The position numbers were made by a program, and so were the translations under genes. From positions 1 to 64,000 of the forward strand of contig JAZRXL010000079.1 of assembly GCA_045600225.1 (NCBI GenBank): 64,000 nucleotides of DNA, in the 5' to 3' direction. Source of the DNA: UBA1181 sp045600225 (GTDB taxonomy: Bacteria; Bacteroidota; Bacteroidia; Bacteroidales; Paludibacteraceae). The notes below the pieces were generated by a model. It saw only the letters and a program-made list of their open reading frames with translations, made no database searches and was not told where the DNA came from. Positions 7,844 to 16,839 of the stretch are shown piece after piece; position 1 is the stretch's first letter; every line of letters begins with the position of its first letter.

Positions 7844-8344
7844 TTACGATTTAGCGATATTAACCTCATCCAAAAGTTTGTTGATCATGTCGATTTGGCT
7901 CTCCTCGCTCTTCAATTCGCCTCTAATGATCCTCTCTGCAATGTTTACAGAAAGTTCAGCAACTTGAGTACGGATCTCCTTAACGGCATTATCTTTCTCC
8001 AATTGGATGCTTTCCTTTGCATTTTCGATGATCTTGTTTGCCTCTACATTTGCTTGTGCTTTAGCATCCTCAATCATCTTCTCTTTTAATCTGTTGGCTT
8101 CCTTCAACATCTCAAGTCTCTCGTTCTTCGCCTCTGCTGCAAGTCTCTCGTTTTCTGCCTTAATGCCAGCCAACGCAGCGTTTGCTTCATCTGCTTTCTT
8201 AAGAGATTCTTCAATGTAGTTACCTCTATCTTCTATCATTCCGACAATAGCAGGCCATCCCCACTTACCTAGAATGCAGGCTACGATGAGGAAACAAAGT
8301 AGCATCCAGAATAAAAGTCCGAAATCTGGTGTCAGTAATGACAT
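7844..8344 (-). CDS. atpF: ATP synthase Fo b subunit
   Basis: One N-terminal membrane helix (about residues 8-27, LLFWMLLCFLIVACILGKWG) is followed by a long charged coiled coil rich in A, E and K. This is the peripheral-stator architecture. The 166-residue length is normal. Only one b-type gene is present, so the stalk is a homodimer. It lies between atpE and atpH. Confidence 0.96.
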   Translation of the reverse strand: MSLLTPDFGLLFWMLLCFLIVACILGKWGWPAIVGMIEDRGNYIEESLKKADEANAALAGIKAENERLAAEAKNERLEMLKEANRLKEKMIEDAKAQANVEANKIIENAKESIQLEKDNAVKEIRTQVAELSVNIAERIIRGELKSEESQIDMINKLLDEVNIAKS

Positions 8345-8367
8345 AACGTAAAAGTTTTATTTGTTAA

Positions 8368-8619
8368 TTACATTACATATGCCAAGAAGGCAACGATGAT
8401 TGCGAAGAATGCAGCACCCTCGACCAAGGCAGCAGCAACGATCATATTACTACGAATGTCACCTGCAGCTTCTGGTTGACGACCGATAGCTTCCATTGCA
8501 GAACCACCAATCTTACCAATACCAATACCTGCACCGATTGCTGCGATACCTGCACCTACTGCTGCTCCTAATTTAGCTGTTGCTGCGTTTGCTGCAGCTT
8601 GTAATAAAATACTCAACAT
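8368..8619 (-). CDS. atpE: ATP synthase Fo c subunit (rotor ring), proton type
   Basis: A two-helix hairpin of 83 residues with the polar loop RQPE at 47-50 that contacts F1. The ion-binding carboxylate is Glu67 in the second helix (AAALVEGAAF). The residue after it is Gly rather than the Ser found in sodium rings. The helix-1 position corresponding to the sodium-binding Gln is Ile34. From these residues I infer H+ rather than Na+ coupling. The glycine-rich GAGIGIG stretch packs helix 1 in the ring. Confidence 0.97.
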   Translation of the reverse strand: MLSILLQAAANAATAKLGAAVGAGIAAIGAGIGIGKIGGSAMEAIGRQPEAAGDIRSNMIVAAALVEGAAFFAIIVAFLAYVM

Positions 8620-8677
8620 AGTCTTTAAATTTTAATTGTTATTTTTAATAATTTGTTATTTTTTGCTTTTATGAATT

Positions 8678-9811
8678 TTATTCATGTTCGTGCTCTTCGG
8701 CTTGTCCCATTCCAATGAAGATGGCAGACAACATGGTGAACACATACGCTTGGATGAAACATACCAAACATTCCAATAGAGACATGAAAGTAATCAACAG
8801 TACTGAAAGAACTGAAATTGCACCTCCTGCGATAGCACTCATTTCTCCAAAGATAAAGATCAATCCGATTAAGATTAGTACCATAGTGTGTCCTGCAAAC
8901 ATGTTTGCGAATAGACGGACACAAAGTGCAATCGGTTTGATGAATATTCCTAATACTTCGATGAATTGCATGATTGGAATAGGTGCCTTCAACCATAGTG
9001 GAACTTCTGGCCAGAAGATCTCTTTCCAATAAGCCTTGGTGCCTCTAACATTTGTCAATATGAAGGTAAGTGATGCAAGAACCAAAGTTACTGCAATGTT
9101 ACCTGTCAAATTGGCACCTCCTGGGAAGATAGGGATAATACCAAGAATGTTATTCAAGAAGATAAAAAAGAATGCAGTCAATAGATAGGTTGAAAACTTC
9201 TTGTAGTTCTTACCGACACTTGGTTTGATGATGTCATCATGTAAAGATACGATAAGAGGTTCCAAGATAGCTTGCAATCCTGTTGGCTTACTACGAGGAT
9301 TCTCTTTGTATTTCTTAGCAATAGAAAGGAAGATAAACAATAGAAGACCGCAACTGATAAACAGAGATGTTACATTCTTGGTGATTGAAAAATCCCAAGG
9401 ACGCTCTCCTGTTGCTACTTCGATTATTTTACCCGCATGACTACCTTCTTCTGCTATTTTGTATCCCTTATATTCGGTGTAGTGACCTTCGTGTCCAAGT
9501 TTTGTTGAGCAGAAGACATCCAAACCATTTTGACCATAAACGATACAAAGCAAAGGAATAGAAATGTGTGTATCTCCAATCGTTGTAATATGCCAATCGT
9601 AAGCGTCTCCTGTGTGACCAAAAATCATCTCCTTCAAGTTGACACCCTCTTTTTCTGAGGCGTGGTGCTCTTCAGCAGTGACTTCTGTAGCAACTTCCTC
9701 TGTGGCTGTTTCGCTATCTTGCGCATTGGCCGATAGTCCCACCCAAAGGAAAAGCATTGTGAAGAATACTTTTGCGAAGTGGCTTATTGTTTTGTTTTTG
9801 GACTGACTCAT
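8678..9811 (-). CDS. atpB: ATP synthase Fo a subunit with N-terminal signal peptide and extension
   Basis: The C-terminal two thirds carry the subunit-a membrane helices with the RLFANMFAGH segment that holds the essential Arg facing the c ring. At 377 residues it is far longer than E. coli subunit a (271). The extra part is N-terminal: a signal-peptide-like segment ending SANAQ at about residue 31, then an acidic, polar region of about 110 residues before the first core helix. Such extensions are typical of Bacteroidota. The ATG overlaps the TGA of the upstream membrane gene (ATGA), so the two are translationally coupled. Confidence 0.96.
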   Translation of the reverse strand: MSQSKNKTISHFAKVFFTMLFLWVGLSANAQDSETATEEVATEVTAEEHHASEKEGVNLKEMIFGHTGDAYDWHITTIGDTHISIPLLCIVYGQNGLDVFCSTKLGHEGHYTEYKGYKIAEEGSHAGKIIEVATGERPWDFSITKNVTSLFISCGLLLFIFLSIAKKYKENPRSKPTGLQAILEPLIVSLHDDIIKPSVGKNYKKFSTYLLTAFFFIFLNNILGIIPIFPGGANLTGNIAVTLVLASLTFILTNVRGTKAYWKEIFWPEVPLWLKAPIPIMQFIEVLGIFIKPIALCVRLFANMFAGHTMVLILIGLIFIFGEMSAIAGGAISVLSVLLITFMSLLECLVCFIQAYVFTMLSAIFIGMGQAEEHEHE

Positions 9812-10197
9812 TTTGTTAATCCTTTTATTGGTTTTTGCGAGGTTAAAACCTCAAATACTAGATAAATCACATAATAGACCAAAAATATGACTAAAAAGGG
9901 AACAGCCAACGCTCTGTTGAAAACAACGTATACTACACAAGCAGTAAGAGCTGCAAAAAGCTTAATTCCTTTTAGAACAATAAATGCTCGTAAGAATTTT
10001 TGACTGTCTTCTTTTAAACTGTCTAAAGACCTGATTGTAACCGTTCCGAAAAGGACAAAGAAGGCTGAAACGTAAGGTATGACCTTTAGTAGGGGAGTCT
10101 CCTCTCCATACAATTGGACTACACAAGCGTAGGTGGCAATTGTTGCTAAAGTCATTATAATTGTCAATGCCCAAATTATCTTTGTCGTGGGTTTCAT
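9808..10197 (-). CDS. Small four-helix membrane protein of the ATP synthase operon (AtpI-like position)
   Basis: This 129-residue protein has four predicted membrane helices (about 8-28, 38-56, 70-90 and 95-115) separated by short loops, with a basic C-terminus. It sits between atpC and atpB, where other bacteria often place atpI, and overlaps atpB by 4 bases. AtpI proteins help assemble the c ring. The assignment here rests on position and topology, not on clear sequence identity. Confidence 0.7.
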   Translation of the reverse strand: MKPTTKIIWALTIIMTLATIATYACVVQLYGEETPLLKVIPYVSAFFVLFGTVTIRSLDSLKEDSQKFLRAFIVLKGIKLFAALTACVVYVVFNRALAVPFLVIFLVYYVIYLVFEVLTSQKPIKGLTK

Positions 10198-10206
10198 GTC
10201 GAATCT

Positions 10207-10452
10207 TTATTCAATCACATTTTCGACGCATACGGATACCATATCATTTTTCACTTCAGCAAATCCTCCGTCAATTTTGATGGTAACGGAATTTTCGCCT
10301 TGTTGATATATGATTTCCCCAGCTTTTAAAGACGAAATTAGAGCTGTGTGGTGGGGTAGAACTGTGAATCGTCCAGCAGCACCTGGTAAATTTACCGATG
10401 CAACCTCTCCTTCGAACACTAATTTGTCTGGTGATATGATTTCTAATTTCAT
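10207..10452 (-). CDS. atpC: ATP synthase F1 epsilon subunit, short form
   Basis: The 81 residues cover only the N-terminal beta-sandwich (MKLEIISPDKLVFEGEVASV, then VTIKIDGGFAEV). The C-terminal two-helix domain that inhibits ATP hydrolysis in E. coli (about 50 further residues) is absent. The stop is followed directly by the next gene, with no frameshift remnant visible. Short epsilons occur in other Bacteroidota. It lies 8 bases after atpD. Confidence 0.95.
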   Translation of the reverse strand: MKLEIISPDKLVFEGEVASVNLPGAAGRFTVLPHHTALISSLKAGEIIYQQGENSVTIKIDGGFAEVKNDMVSVCVENVIE

Positions 10453-10460
10453 ATAGTCTA

Positions 10461-11966
10461 TTATTTAGTTGCTTGAGATAGCAATTTCTTACCTTTCTCA
10501 ATTGCATCATCAATAGTTCCGACATTCAAGAATGCTTGCTCTGGAAGGTCGTCTACTTCACCATTGATAATCATATTGAATCCTCTGATTGTTTCTTCGA
10601 TAGGAACCATCACGCCTGGAAGACCAGTAAACTGAGAAGCTACGTGGAATGGTTGCGACAAGAAACGTTGGATACGACGTGCACGAGCAACGACAAGTTT
10701 GTCAGCTTCTGACAACTCCTCCATACCCAAGATTGCGATGATGTCTTGCAACTCTTTGTATTTTTGAAGGATTTGTTTCACGTTTTGTGCACAATTGTAG
10801 TGAGCCTCACCGATAACGTTAGGGTCCAAGATGCGAGAAGTAGAATCCAATGGATCCACTGCAGGGTAGATACCTAACTCAGCGATCTTACGGCTCAACA
10901 CTGTAGTTGCATCCAAGTGAGAGAATGTAGTTGCTGGAGCAGGGTCAGTCAAGTCATCAGCTGGCACATACACAGCCTCTACAGCGGTAATTGAACCATG
11001 TTTTGTTGAAGTAATACGCTCTTGCATTTGTCCCATCTCAGTGGCAAGTGTAGGTTGGTATCCTACGGCTGATGGCATACGTCCCAAAAGGGCTGATACT
11101 TCAGAACCTGCTTGTGTGAAACGGAAGATATTATCAACGAAGAACAAAATATCCTTACCTCCTTGTCCTGAATCACGGAATGTCTCCGCAACTGTCAAAC
11201 CAGACAATGCAACAGAAGAACGTGCTCCTGGTGGCTCATTCATCTGTCCATACACTAGTGTAGCTTGTGATTTTGCTAATTCTTCATAGTCGATTTTGCT
11301 CAAGTCCCAATCTCCTTTCTCCATGGCCTCCTTAAAAGCGTCGCCATATCGAACGATGTTTGATTCAATCATCTCACGAAGAAGGTCGTTACCCTCACGA
11401 GTACGCTCTCCAACTCCTGCGAATACTGAATAACCATTGTAACCTTTTGCAATATTGTTGATCAACTCCATAATCAACACGGTCTTACCTACACCGGCAC
11501 CACCGAACAATCCGATCTTACCTCCTTTTAGGTAAGGAACCAAAAGGTCGATGACTTTGATACCTGTGAACAAGATCTCTTTGGAAGTTGCCAACTCTTC
11601 AAATTTTGGAGCTTCACGGTGGATTGGTGCTACATCTGCTCTGTCGAATGTATTCATACCGTCGATAGGATCTCCAACGACATTCAACATTCTACCCTTG
11701 ATTTGCTCGCCCTTAGGTACTGCAATTGCTCTACCTAATGCTTCCACTTTCATTCCTCTTCTCAAACCATCTGTTGAATCCATTGCAATCGTACGAATTG
11801 AGTTTTCGCCGATATGCTGCTGACATTCGATGATTAGTTTACTCATCCCTGGTCTTTCAATCTCCAACGCATCATGAATCTGCGGCAGTGACTCCTGAAT
11901 GTCAGGGAAACTTACGTCAACGACAGGTCCGATAACCTGTATGACTTCACCAATTACTTTTGCCAT
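10461..11966 (-). CDS. atpD: ATP synthase F1 beta subunit (catalytic)
   Basis: Catalytic subunit, 501 residues, first gene of the operon. Walker A GGAGVGKT lies at 155-162, followed by GERTREGND, which includes the catalytic Glu-Arg region at 187-193, and the DELSEAD-like loop appears as MEELSEADKLVV near the C-terminal domain. Having beta and epsilon at the front, before the Fo genes, is the Bacteroidota gene order and differs from the atpBEFHAGDC order of Proteobacteria. Confidence 0.98.
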   Translation of the reverse strand: MAKVIGEVIQVIGPVVDVSFPDIQESLPQIHDALEIERPGMSKLIIECQQHIGENSIRTIAMDSTDGLRRGMKVEALGRAIAVPKGEQIKGRMLNVVGDPIDGMNTFDRADVAPIHREAPKFEELATSKEILFTGIKVIDLLVPYLKGGKIGLFGGAGVGKTVLIMELINNIAKGYNGYSVFAGVGERTREGNDLLREMIESNIVRYGDAFKEAMEKGDWDLSKIDYEELAKSQATLVYGQMNEPPGARSSVALSGLTVAETFRDSGQGGKDILFFVDNIFRFTQAGSEVSALLGRMPSAVGYQPTLATEMGQMQERITSTKHGSITAVEAVYVPADDLTDPAPATTFSHLDATTVLSRKIAELGIYPAVDPLDSTSRILDPNVIGEAHYNCAQNVKQILQKYKELQDIIAILGMEELSEADKLVVARARRIQRFLSQPFHVASQFTGLPGVMVPIEETIRGFNMIINGEVDDLPEQAFLNVGTIDDAIEKGKKLLSQATK

Positions 11967-12285
11967 GTTAGCTATTGTTTTATGGTATTAATTATTTTTA
12001 TAATGTTTTTCAATCGTGTGCGACTCGTCGTGTTTCTCATCGGTAAAAGTACCTATTTTTCGGACAAGCCAAGTGCAAATATAACTTTTTTTTATTCTAA
12101 TAAAGATTTTATAACTTTTTTTTTCGGGGAAGTGAAATTTTTTCTTGTGCTGTTTTAACACTTTTTATGCTAAAGTTTTTTGCGTTTGCTTTCGTAAATA
12201 TGTGAAAATTACTCTCTTTGATTGATTTTTATGTTTATGTCTTGTGCAGAGATTGCTCTTTCGGTTTTTTTATGCTAAATAACAC
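11967..12285. other. AT-rich intergenic region between the ATP synthase operon and fur-like gene
   Basis: About 319 bases with long T and A tracts. It holds the presumed atpD promoter (see 12076-12083) and a leader of roughly 100 nt for the operon. I see no ORF, RNA gene or strong terminator hairpin for the fur-like gene. Confidence 0.5.
12076..12083 (-). promoter_or_regulatory. -7 box for the ATP synthase operon
   Basis: The minus strand reads TATATTTG, matching TAnnTTTG, 110 bases upstream of atpD. No clear TTTG at the expected -33 position. Confidence 0.4.
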
Positions 12286-12741
12286 CTAAATTGGGGCTTT
12301 CGTGCATTTTTCGCAAAGTCCATAAATGACAAGAGAGAAGTGTGTCATGTTGAATTTCTTGTATCGTTTGGTTTGGATGTTACGTCGAATGTTCACGTCG
12401 GTGAATTCCCTAATCGTACCGCATTGGGTACATACCATATGGTGATGCACTTTGCAGTTGTAACATTTTTCGTATTCTGCAGTTTCTTTCCCAAAATGAT
12501 GCTTCAGCACTAAGTTGCACTCTAAAAGGAGTTCTATCGTGTTGTAGAGTGTTGCACGACTTACATGGAAGTTATTGTCATTTAGTTGTTTGTAGAGAGA
12601 GTCAATGGTGAAGTGACCTTCGATTTTGTAAATTTCTTCTAGTATGGCAAATCGTTCGGGAGTTTTTCTTAACCCCTTTTTCTCAATCTGCTCTAACAAA
12701 ATTTGTTGGATGGTCTCTTTGTTTTTTTGAATATTCTCCAT
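12286..12741 (-). CDS. Fur-family metal-dependent transcriptional regulator
   Basis: The 151 residues show the Fur/PerR layout. An N-terminal winged helix contains RKTPERFAILEEIY and VSRATLYNTIELL as the recognition helix (about 60-73). The dimerisation domain carries the KVHHHMVCTQCG metal site (His99-101, Cys104, Cys107) and a second CxxC (Cys143, Cys146), so the structural zinc site is complete. Whether it senses iron (Fur) or peroxide (PerR) cannot be told from the sequence. It is divergent from pheT with 128 bases between the starts. Confidence 0.9.
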   Translation of the reverse strand: MENIQKNKETIQQILLEQIEKKGLRKTPERFAILEEIYKIEGHFTIDSLYKQLNDNNFHVSRATLYNTIELLLECNLVLKHHFGKETAEYEKCYNCKVHHHMVCTQCGTIREFTDVNIRRNIQTKRYKKFNMTHFSLVIYGLCEKCTKAPI

Positions 12742-12761
12742 TCTGTCCCTCTTTTGTGAGA

Positions 12762-12769
12762 CAAAGTTA
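12762..12769 (-). promoter_or_regulatory. -7 box for the Fur-family regulator
   Basis: The minus strand reads TAACTTTG, a TAnnTTTG match 21 bases from the start codon. No good -33 element. Confidence 0.4.
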
Positions 12770-12801
12770 GGTTATTTTTTCGTTTGATGGTATATTTTTC
12801 C

Positions 12802-12809
12802 TAAATTTG
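12802..12809 (+). promoter_or_regulatory. -7 box for pheT
   Basis: TAAATTTG matches TAnnTTTG, 60 bases upstream of the pheT ATG. The sequence at the expected -33 is T-rich (TTTC). Confidence 0.45.
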
Positions 12810-12869
12810 CGTTTTGAAAAATTGGGAGGCTCCCGATCTTTTGAGGATAGAAAATAAATACATTGAACG

Positions 12870-15332
12870 ATGAATATATCATACAATTGGTTGAAAAGGT
12901 ACATTAACCTTGATATCGAACCAGAAGAAGTATCAAAGATTTTAACTTCCATAGGACTAGAGGTAGGTGGTGTGGAAGAAGTAGAGTCCATCAAAGGTGG
13001 CTTGGAAGGTTTAGTGGTAGGTGAAGTATTAGAGTGTGAAAACCATCCTGATTCAGACCACTTACATGTAACTAAGGTGAATGTGGGTGCTGATGAACCT
13101 CTTCAAATTGTTTGTGGCGCTGCTAACTGTCGTAAAGGTTTGAAAACAATTGTGGCTACTATCGGTACTAAATTGTATGATGGAGACCAATCATTTACAA
13201 TAAAGCGTTCAAAACTTCGTGGTGTTGAATCTTTCGGTATGCTTTGCGCAGAAGACGAGATTGGTATTGGAACAAGTCACGATGGTATTATTGAGTTGCC
13301 TGCTGATTGTAAAGTAGGTACTTTGGCAAAAGAATATTATCACATTGATAAGGATTATGTTATCGAGGTAGATATTACACCAAACCGTATTGATGCTGCA
13401 TCTCACTATGGTGTCGCAAGAGATTTGGCTGCTTACTTCGCTTTGCATAATAACAAATACAAGTTGACATTGCCTGATGTCTCTTCATTCAAGGTAGACA
13501 ACAACAACTGTCCAGTTAAGGTGACAATCGAGAATACGAAGGCTTGCCCTCGTTACTCTGGAGTTGTTGTTTCTGGTGTTACAATAAAGGAGTCGCCTGA
13601 GTGGATGCAGAAATTGTTGAGAACAATTGGTTTACGCCCTATTAACAATGTGGTGGATGTTACCAACTTTATGCTTCACGCAATGGGACAGCCTTTGCAT
13701 GCTTTCGATTTAGATAAGATGGAAGGTAAGCACATCATCGTTAAGAATTTGCCTGAGGGGACACCTTTCACAACATTGGATGGTGTGGAAAGAAAGTTGA
13801 GCGCCGATGATTTGATGATTTGTGATGAAAAGGGTGGTGCTTGCTTGGCTGGTGTCTTTGGTGGTTTGAATTCAGGTGTTACAGATCAAACTAAGAATGT
13901 GTTTATTGAAAGTGCTTATTTTAATCCAGTATCAGTCAGAAAAACTGCTCGTCGTCATGGTTTGAACACAGATGCTTCTTTCCGTTACGAGCGTGGTTGC
14001 GATCCTAATAAGACATTATATATTTTGAAGCAAACTGCCCTTTTGATTCAAGAGGTAGCTGGAGGAACTATTTCTTCTGAGGTGTTTGATAACTATCCTG
14101 AGCAAGTAGCTCCGTTCCCTGTTAATTTGTCTTATGAGAAGATCAATTCATTAATAGGAAAGGAAATTACTAAAGATGAAGTGAAAACCATCTTGAAGGG
14201 GTTGGAAATTGAGATTAAGAATGAATCGGATTCTGCATTGCAGTTGGAGGTGCCTACTTATAGAGTAGATGTTCAGCGTGATGTGGATGTGATTGAAGAT
14301 ATTTTGAGAATCTATGGTTATGATAATGTGGAGTGTAGTACGACTATCCATTCATCAATTACCTATTCTTCAAAACCAAATTCTTTGAAGTTGCAAAATA
14401 TGATTTCCGACCAGTTGACAGGTTGTGGTTTCCGCGAGATTTTGAACAACTCGTTGACTAAGTTGTCGTATTATGCAGAGTGCCAGAAATATACTGCAGA
14501 TACAACTATTAATGTGATGAATCCATTGAGTGCAGATTTGGGTTGTATGCGTCAAACTTTGTTGTTTGGTGGATTGGAGAATATCTCTTACAATGTAAAT
14601 AGAAAGAATGGTGATGTGAAGTTCTATGAGTTTGGTAACTGTTACCATAAGGATCCTGCTAAGGTTTCTACTCAAGAGCAACCATTAAAACCATATACAG
14701 AAGATTTCCATTTGGGTATTTGGTTGTCTGGTAACAAGACGGTCTCTAGTTGGGTGATGAAACAAGAGAAGAGTTCATTCTATCAACTTTCTGCCTATGT
14801 GGATAACATCCTTGCTCGTTTGGGTATCGATAAGAAACACTTGGTGATTGGTGAGTATAGTGACGATCTTTTGTCTGAAGGCCTTTCTATGTTGACTCCT
14901 GCTGGTAAGTCTTTGGTTACATTAGGTGTTGTTTCGAAGAGTGTGACAAAGAAGATGGACATTGACACTGATGTGTTCTTCGCTGATTTGGAATGGAATA
15001 ACATTCTTTCAGAATTGAAGAAGCATAAGGTTACTTATGAGGAGATTTCTAAATTCCCAGAGGTTAAGAGAGACTTGGCATTGTTGATCGATAAGAAGAC
15101 ATCATTCTCTGAAATCGTTAAGATTGCGAATGAGACAGAGAAGAAGTTGTTGAAGGATGTTTATTTGTTTGATGTATATGAAGGAAAGAACTTGCCTGCA
15201 GACAAGAAGTCATACGCAGTAAGTTTCATCCTACAAGATATGACAAAGACTCTTACAGATACTCAGATCGATTCAATAATGAATAAGTTGATCAAGAATT
15301 TTGAAGAGAAATTAGGTGCAAAGATTAGATAA
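12870..15332 (+). CDS. pheT: Phenylalanine-tRNA ligase beta subunit
   Basis: Large subunit of the cytosolic alpha2beta2 synthetase charging tRNA-Phe. At 820 residues the full domain set is present: the N-terminal MNISYNWLKRYIN start, the EMAP-like tRNA-binding domain (ECENHPDSDHLHVTKVNVG, about 52-70), the B3/B4 editing region, B5 near DVQRDVDVIEDILRIYGY, and a C-terminal ferredoxin-like anticodon-binding domain (FPEVKRDLALLID). pheS is not adjacent, so the two subunits are encoded apart in this genome. Confidence 0.98.
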   Translation: MNISYNWLKRYINLDIEPEEVSKILTSIGLEVGGVEEVESIKGGLEGLVVGEVLECENHPDSDHLHVTKVNVGADEPLQIVCGAANCRKGLKTIVATIGTKLYDGDQSFTIKRSKLRGVESFGMLCAEDEIGIGTSHDGIIELPADCKVGTLAKEYYHIDKDYVIEVDITPNRIDAASHYGVARDLAAYFALHNNKYKLTLPDVSSFKVDNNNCPVKVTIENTKACPRYSGVVVSGVTIKESPEWMQKLLRTIGLRPINNVVDVTNFMLHAMGQPLHAFDLDKMEGKHIIVKNLPEGTPFTTLDGVERKLSADDLMICDEKGGACLAGVFGGLNSGVTDQTKNVFIESAYFNPVSVRKTARRHGLNTDASFRYERGCDPNKTLYILKQTALLIQEVAGGTISSEVFDNYPEQVAPFPVNLSYEKINSLIGKEITKDEVKTILKGLEIEIKNESDSALQLEVPTYRVDVQRDVDVIEDILRIYGYDNVECSTTIHSSITYSSKPNSLKLQNMISDQLTGCGFREILNNSLTKLSYYAECQKYTADTTINVMNPLSADLGCMRQTLLFGGLENISYNVNRKNGDVKFYEFGNCYHKDPAKVSTQEQPLKPYTEDFHLGIWLSGNKTVSSWVMKQEKSSFYQLSAYVDNILARLGIDKKHLVIGEYSDDLLSEGLSMLTPAGKSLVTLGVVSKSVTKKMDIDTDVFFADLEWNNILSELKKHKVTYEEISKFPEVKRDLALLIDKKTSFSEIVKIANETEKKLLKDVYLFDVYEGKNLPADKKSYAVSFILQDMTKTLTDTQIDSIMNKLIKNFEEKLGAKIR

Positions 15333-15337
15333 TTTAT

Positions 15338-15345
15338 TACATTTG
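15338..15345 (+). promoter_or_regulatory. -7 box for the small lipoprotein
   Basis: TACATTTG matches TAnnTTTG just after the pheT stop and 67 bases before the small lipoprotein ATG. This suggests that the lipoprotein has its own promoter. Confidence 0.35.
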
Positions 15346-15412
15346 CATCATTCAAAATGGGGATTGCCGAAAACCATTAATAGAGTAGGCGTAATTTTAC
15401 AGAATTAGAATA

Positions 15413-15625
15413 ATGAAAAACATATTTTTTGTTTTAGGTACAATTGCTCTTACATTGGGCGCTTTCTCTTGTACAAAGAAGGATTGTCATTGTACATACT
15501 ACGATGAAAAGGGAAATGAGGTTCCAAGTTACACATACGACTACGAGGATATGTCAGTTGCAGATTGTTCTGATTTGAATACAAAAACAGAAAGTGACAC
15601 CTTGAGAGGTTTTATCTGTAAATAA
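15413..15625 (+). CDS. Small lipoprotein of unknown function
   Basis: The 70-residue product has a classical lipoprotein signal (MKNIFFVLGTIALTLGAFSC, lipid Cys at 20) and a short mature part with four further cysteines (CHC near 25-27, then one at about 52 and one at 69) and an acidic, Tyr-rich middle. The cysteines could form two disulfides. No family was recognised. A strong terminator follows immediately, which supports a real transcription unit. Confidence 0.65.
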   Translation: MKNIFFVLGTIALTLGAFSCTKKDCHCTYYDEKGNEVPSYTYDYEDMSVADCSDLNTKTESDTLRGFICK

Positions 15626-15640
15626 GAAATAATCCTATAT

Positions 15641-15680
15641 ATAACAAAAAAGGTTGCCAATCGGCAACCTTTTTTGTTAT
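15641..15680. terminator. Strong bidirectional terminator between small lipoprotein and lptG
   Basis: An 18-bp perfect inverted repeat (15641-15658 with 15663-15680) encloses a 4-base loop AATC. The stem core is AGGTTGCC/GGCAACCT flanked by A and T runs on both sides, so it works in both directions for the convergent genes. Confidence 0.95.
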
Positions 15681-15711
15681 ATGTTTGTTATGTTGAAATA
15701 AGATAACTTTC

Positions 15712-16800
15712 TTATTTAGGCGCTCTTCTGTATAGTATTACAGCGATAATGCCAAATGTTATGTTTGGTAACCAAACTGATAGTGTTGGCGAGAGAGAAC
15801 CATTGATGGCAAATGTAGAAGAGATGGAGAAGAACAGAATATAGATACAACTGAGAAGAAGACCTAATCCAAGGTTTATACCCATTCCTCCTTTTATCTT
15901 CTTAGATGATAATGAAACACCTATAATGGTTAGAATAAAGGATGCAAAAGGGAAGGATATTCGTTTTGCATACTCAATTTCAAAGTCTTTGATATTGCCG
16001 ACGCCTCTGTTCTTTTGCCTTTCGATATATTTGGAAAGTTCTGGAGTGGTCATTTGTTCCTGCATTCCAGGGAATATGAAGAAATCCTCTGGTAATACAT
16101 TGATCTTAATGTCCATTTCCTGTCCCTTTTGAATAGTTTCATATAATCCATCAAAATCGCGTTGAGTGTAGTTGCTCAACTTCCAATTGTCTTCTCCCAA
16201 CCATTGGATGTCCTGACTAATGATTCTTGACTTTAGAGTCTTTCCTTCGAATTTGTCTAGAGAGGCACGGTGTCCTGTGTGGATTCGTTTGTCATAATAA
16301 TCAATAAACAAAACCTCCTTTTCGCTAATCCATATTTGGGTTTTCAAGGCATGGTTTTTTTGCCTTTTTTTGACATAAAGCTCTTGGAAATCCAATCTTT
16401 CCTTGTTGGCAGGGGGGATAATGAAACTGCTTAGGAAGAAAGATAAAACGGCAATGATTCCTGCTGAAATCATATAAGGGCGAATAAGCCTGTGAAAACT
16501 CACGCCGGATGCAAAAGTTGCGATAATCTCAGAGTTGTCTGCCAGTTTTGATGTGAAAAATATAACGGCAATAAAAGTAAAAAGGGGACTAAACAAATTT
16601 GCGTAGTAGGGCATGAAATTCAGATAATAGTCGAAGATGATGGCTTTTAGTGGAGCTTGATTCTCCATGAAGTCATCCAGTTTCTCTGTAATATCAAATA
16701 CCACAGCGATGCTGATAATCAAGGCGATTGATAGGAAAAAGGTTCCCAAAAACTTCTTGATTATGTATTTGTCGAGTTTCTTTAGAATATTTATTGTCAT
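15712..16800 (-). CDS. lptG: LptF/LptG-family lipopolysaccharide export permease
   Basis: The 362-residue YjgP/YjgQ-family protein has the expected topology: membrane helices at about 14-34, 56-80 and 105-128, a periplasmic beta-jellyroll-like domain of about 130 residues, then three C-terminal helices. The start KLDKYIIKKFLGTFF is the family N-terminus. With LptF and the ATPase LptB (a candidate lies at 31.4 kb) such proteins extract LPS from the inner membrane. LptG or LptF identity is not certain from sequence alone. It follows tgt by 39 bases. Confidence 0.85.
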   Translation of the reverse strand: MTINILKKLDKYIIKKFLGTFFLSIALIISIAVVFDITEKLDDFMENQAPLKAIIFDYYLNFMPYYANLFSPLFTFIAVIFFTSKLADNSEIIATFASGVSFHRLIRPYMISAGIIAVLSFFLSSFIIPPANKERLDFQELYVKKRQKNHALKTQIWISEKEVLFIDYYDKRIHTGHRASLDKFEGKTLKSRIISQDIQWLGEDNWKLSNYTQRDFDGLYETIQKGQEMDIKINVLPEDFFIFPGMQEQMTTPELSKYIERQKNRGVGNIKDFEIEYAKRISFPFASFILTIIGVSLSSKKIKGGMGINLGLGLLLSCIYILFFSISSTFAINGSLSPTLSVWLPNITFGIIAVILYRRAPK

Positions 16801-16839
16801 TGCAATCTTTTTTGTTGGACTACAAATTTACTTATTTTA

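Noticed and set aside
8682..9029. 115-residue ORF inside atpB in another frame
   Set aside because: It shadows a strongly conserved subunit-a sequence and has no independent features.
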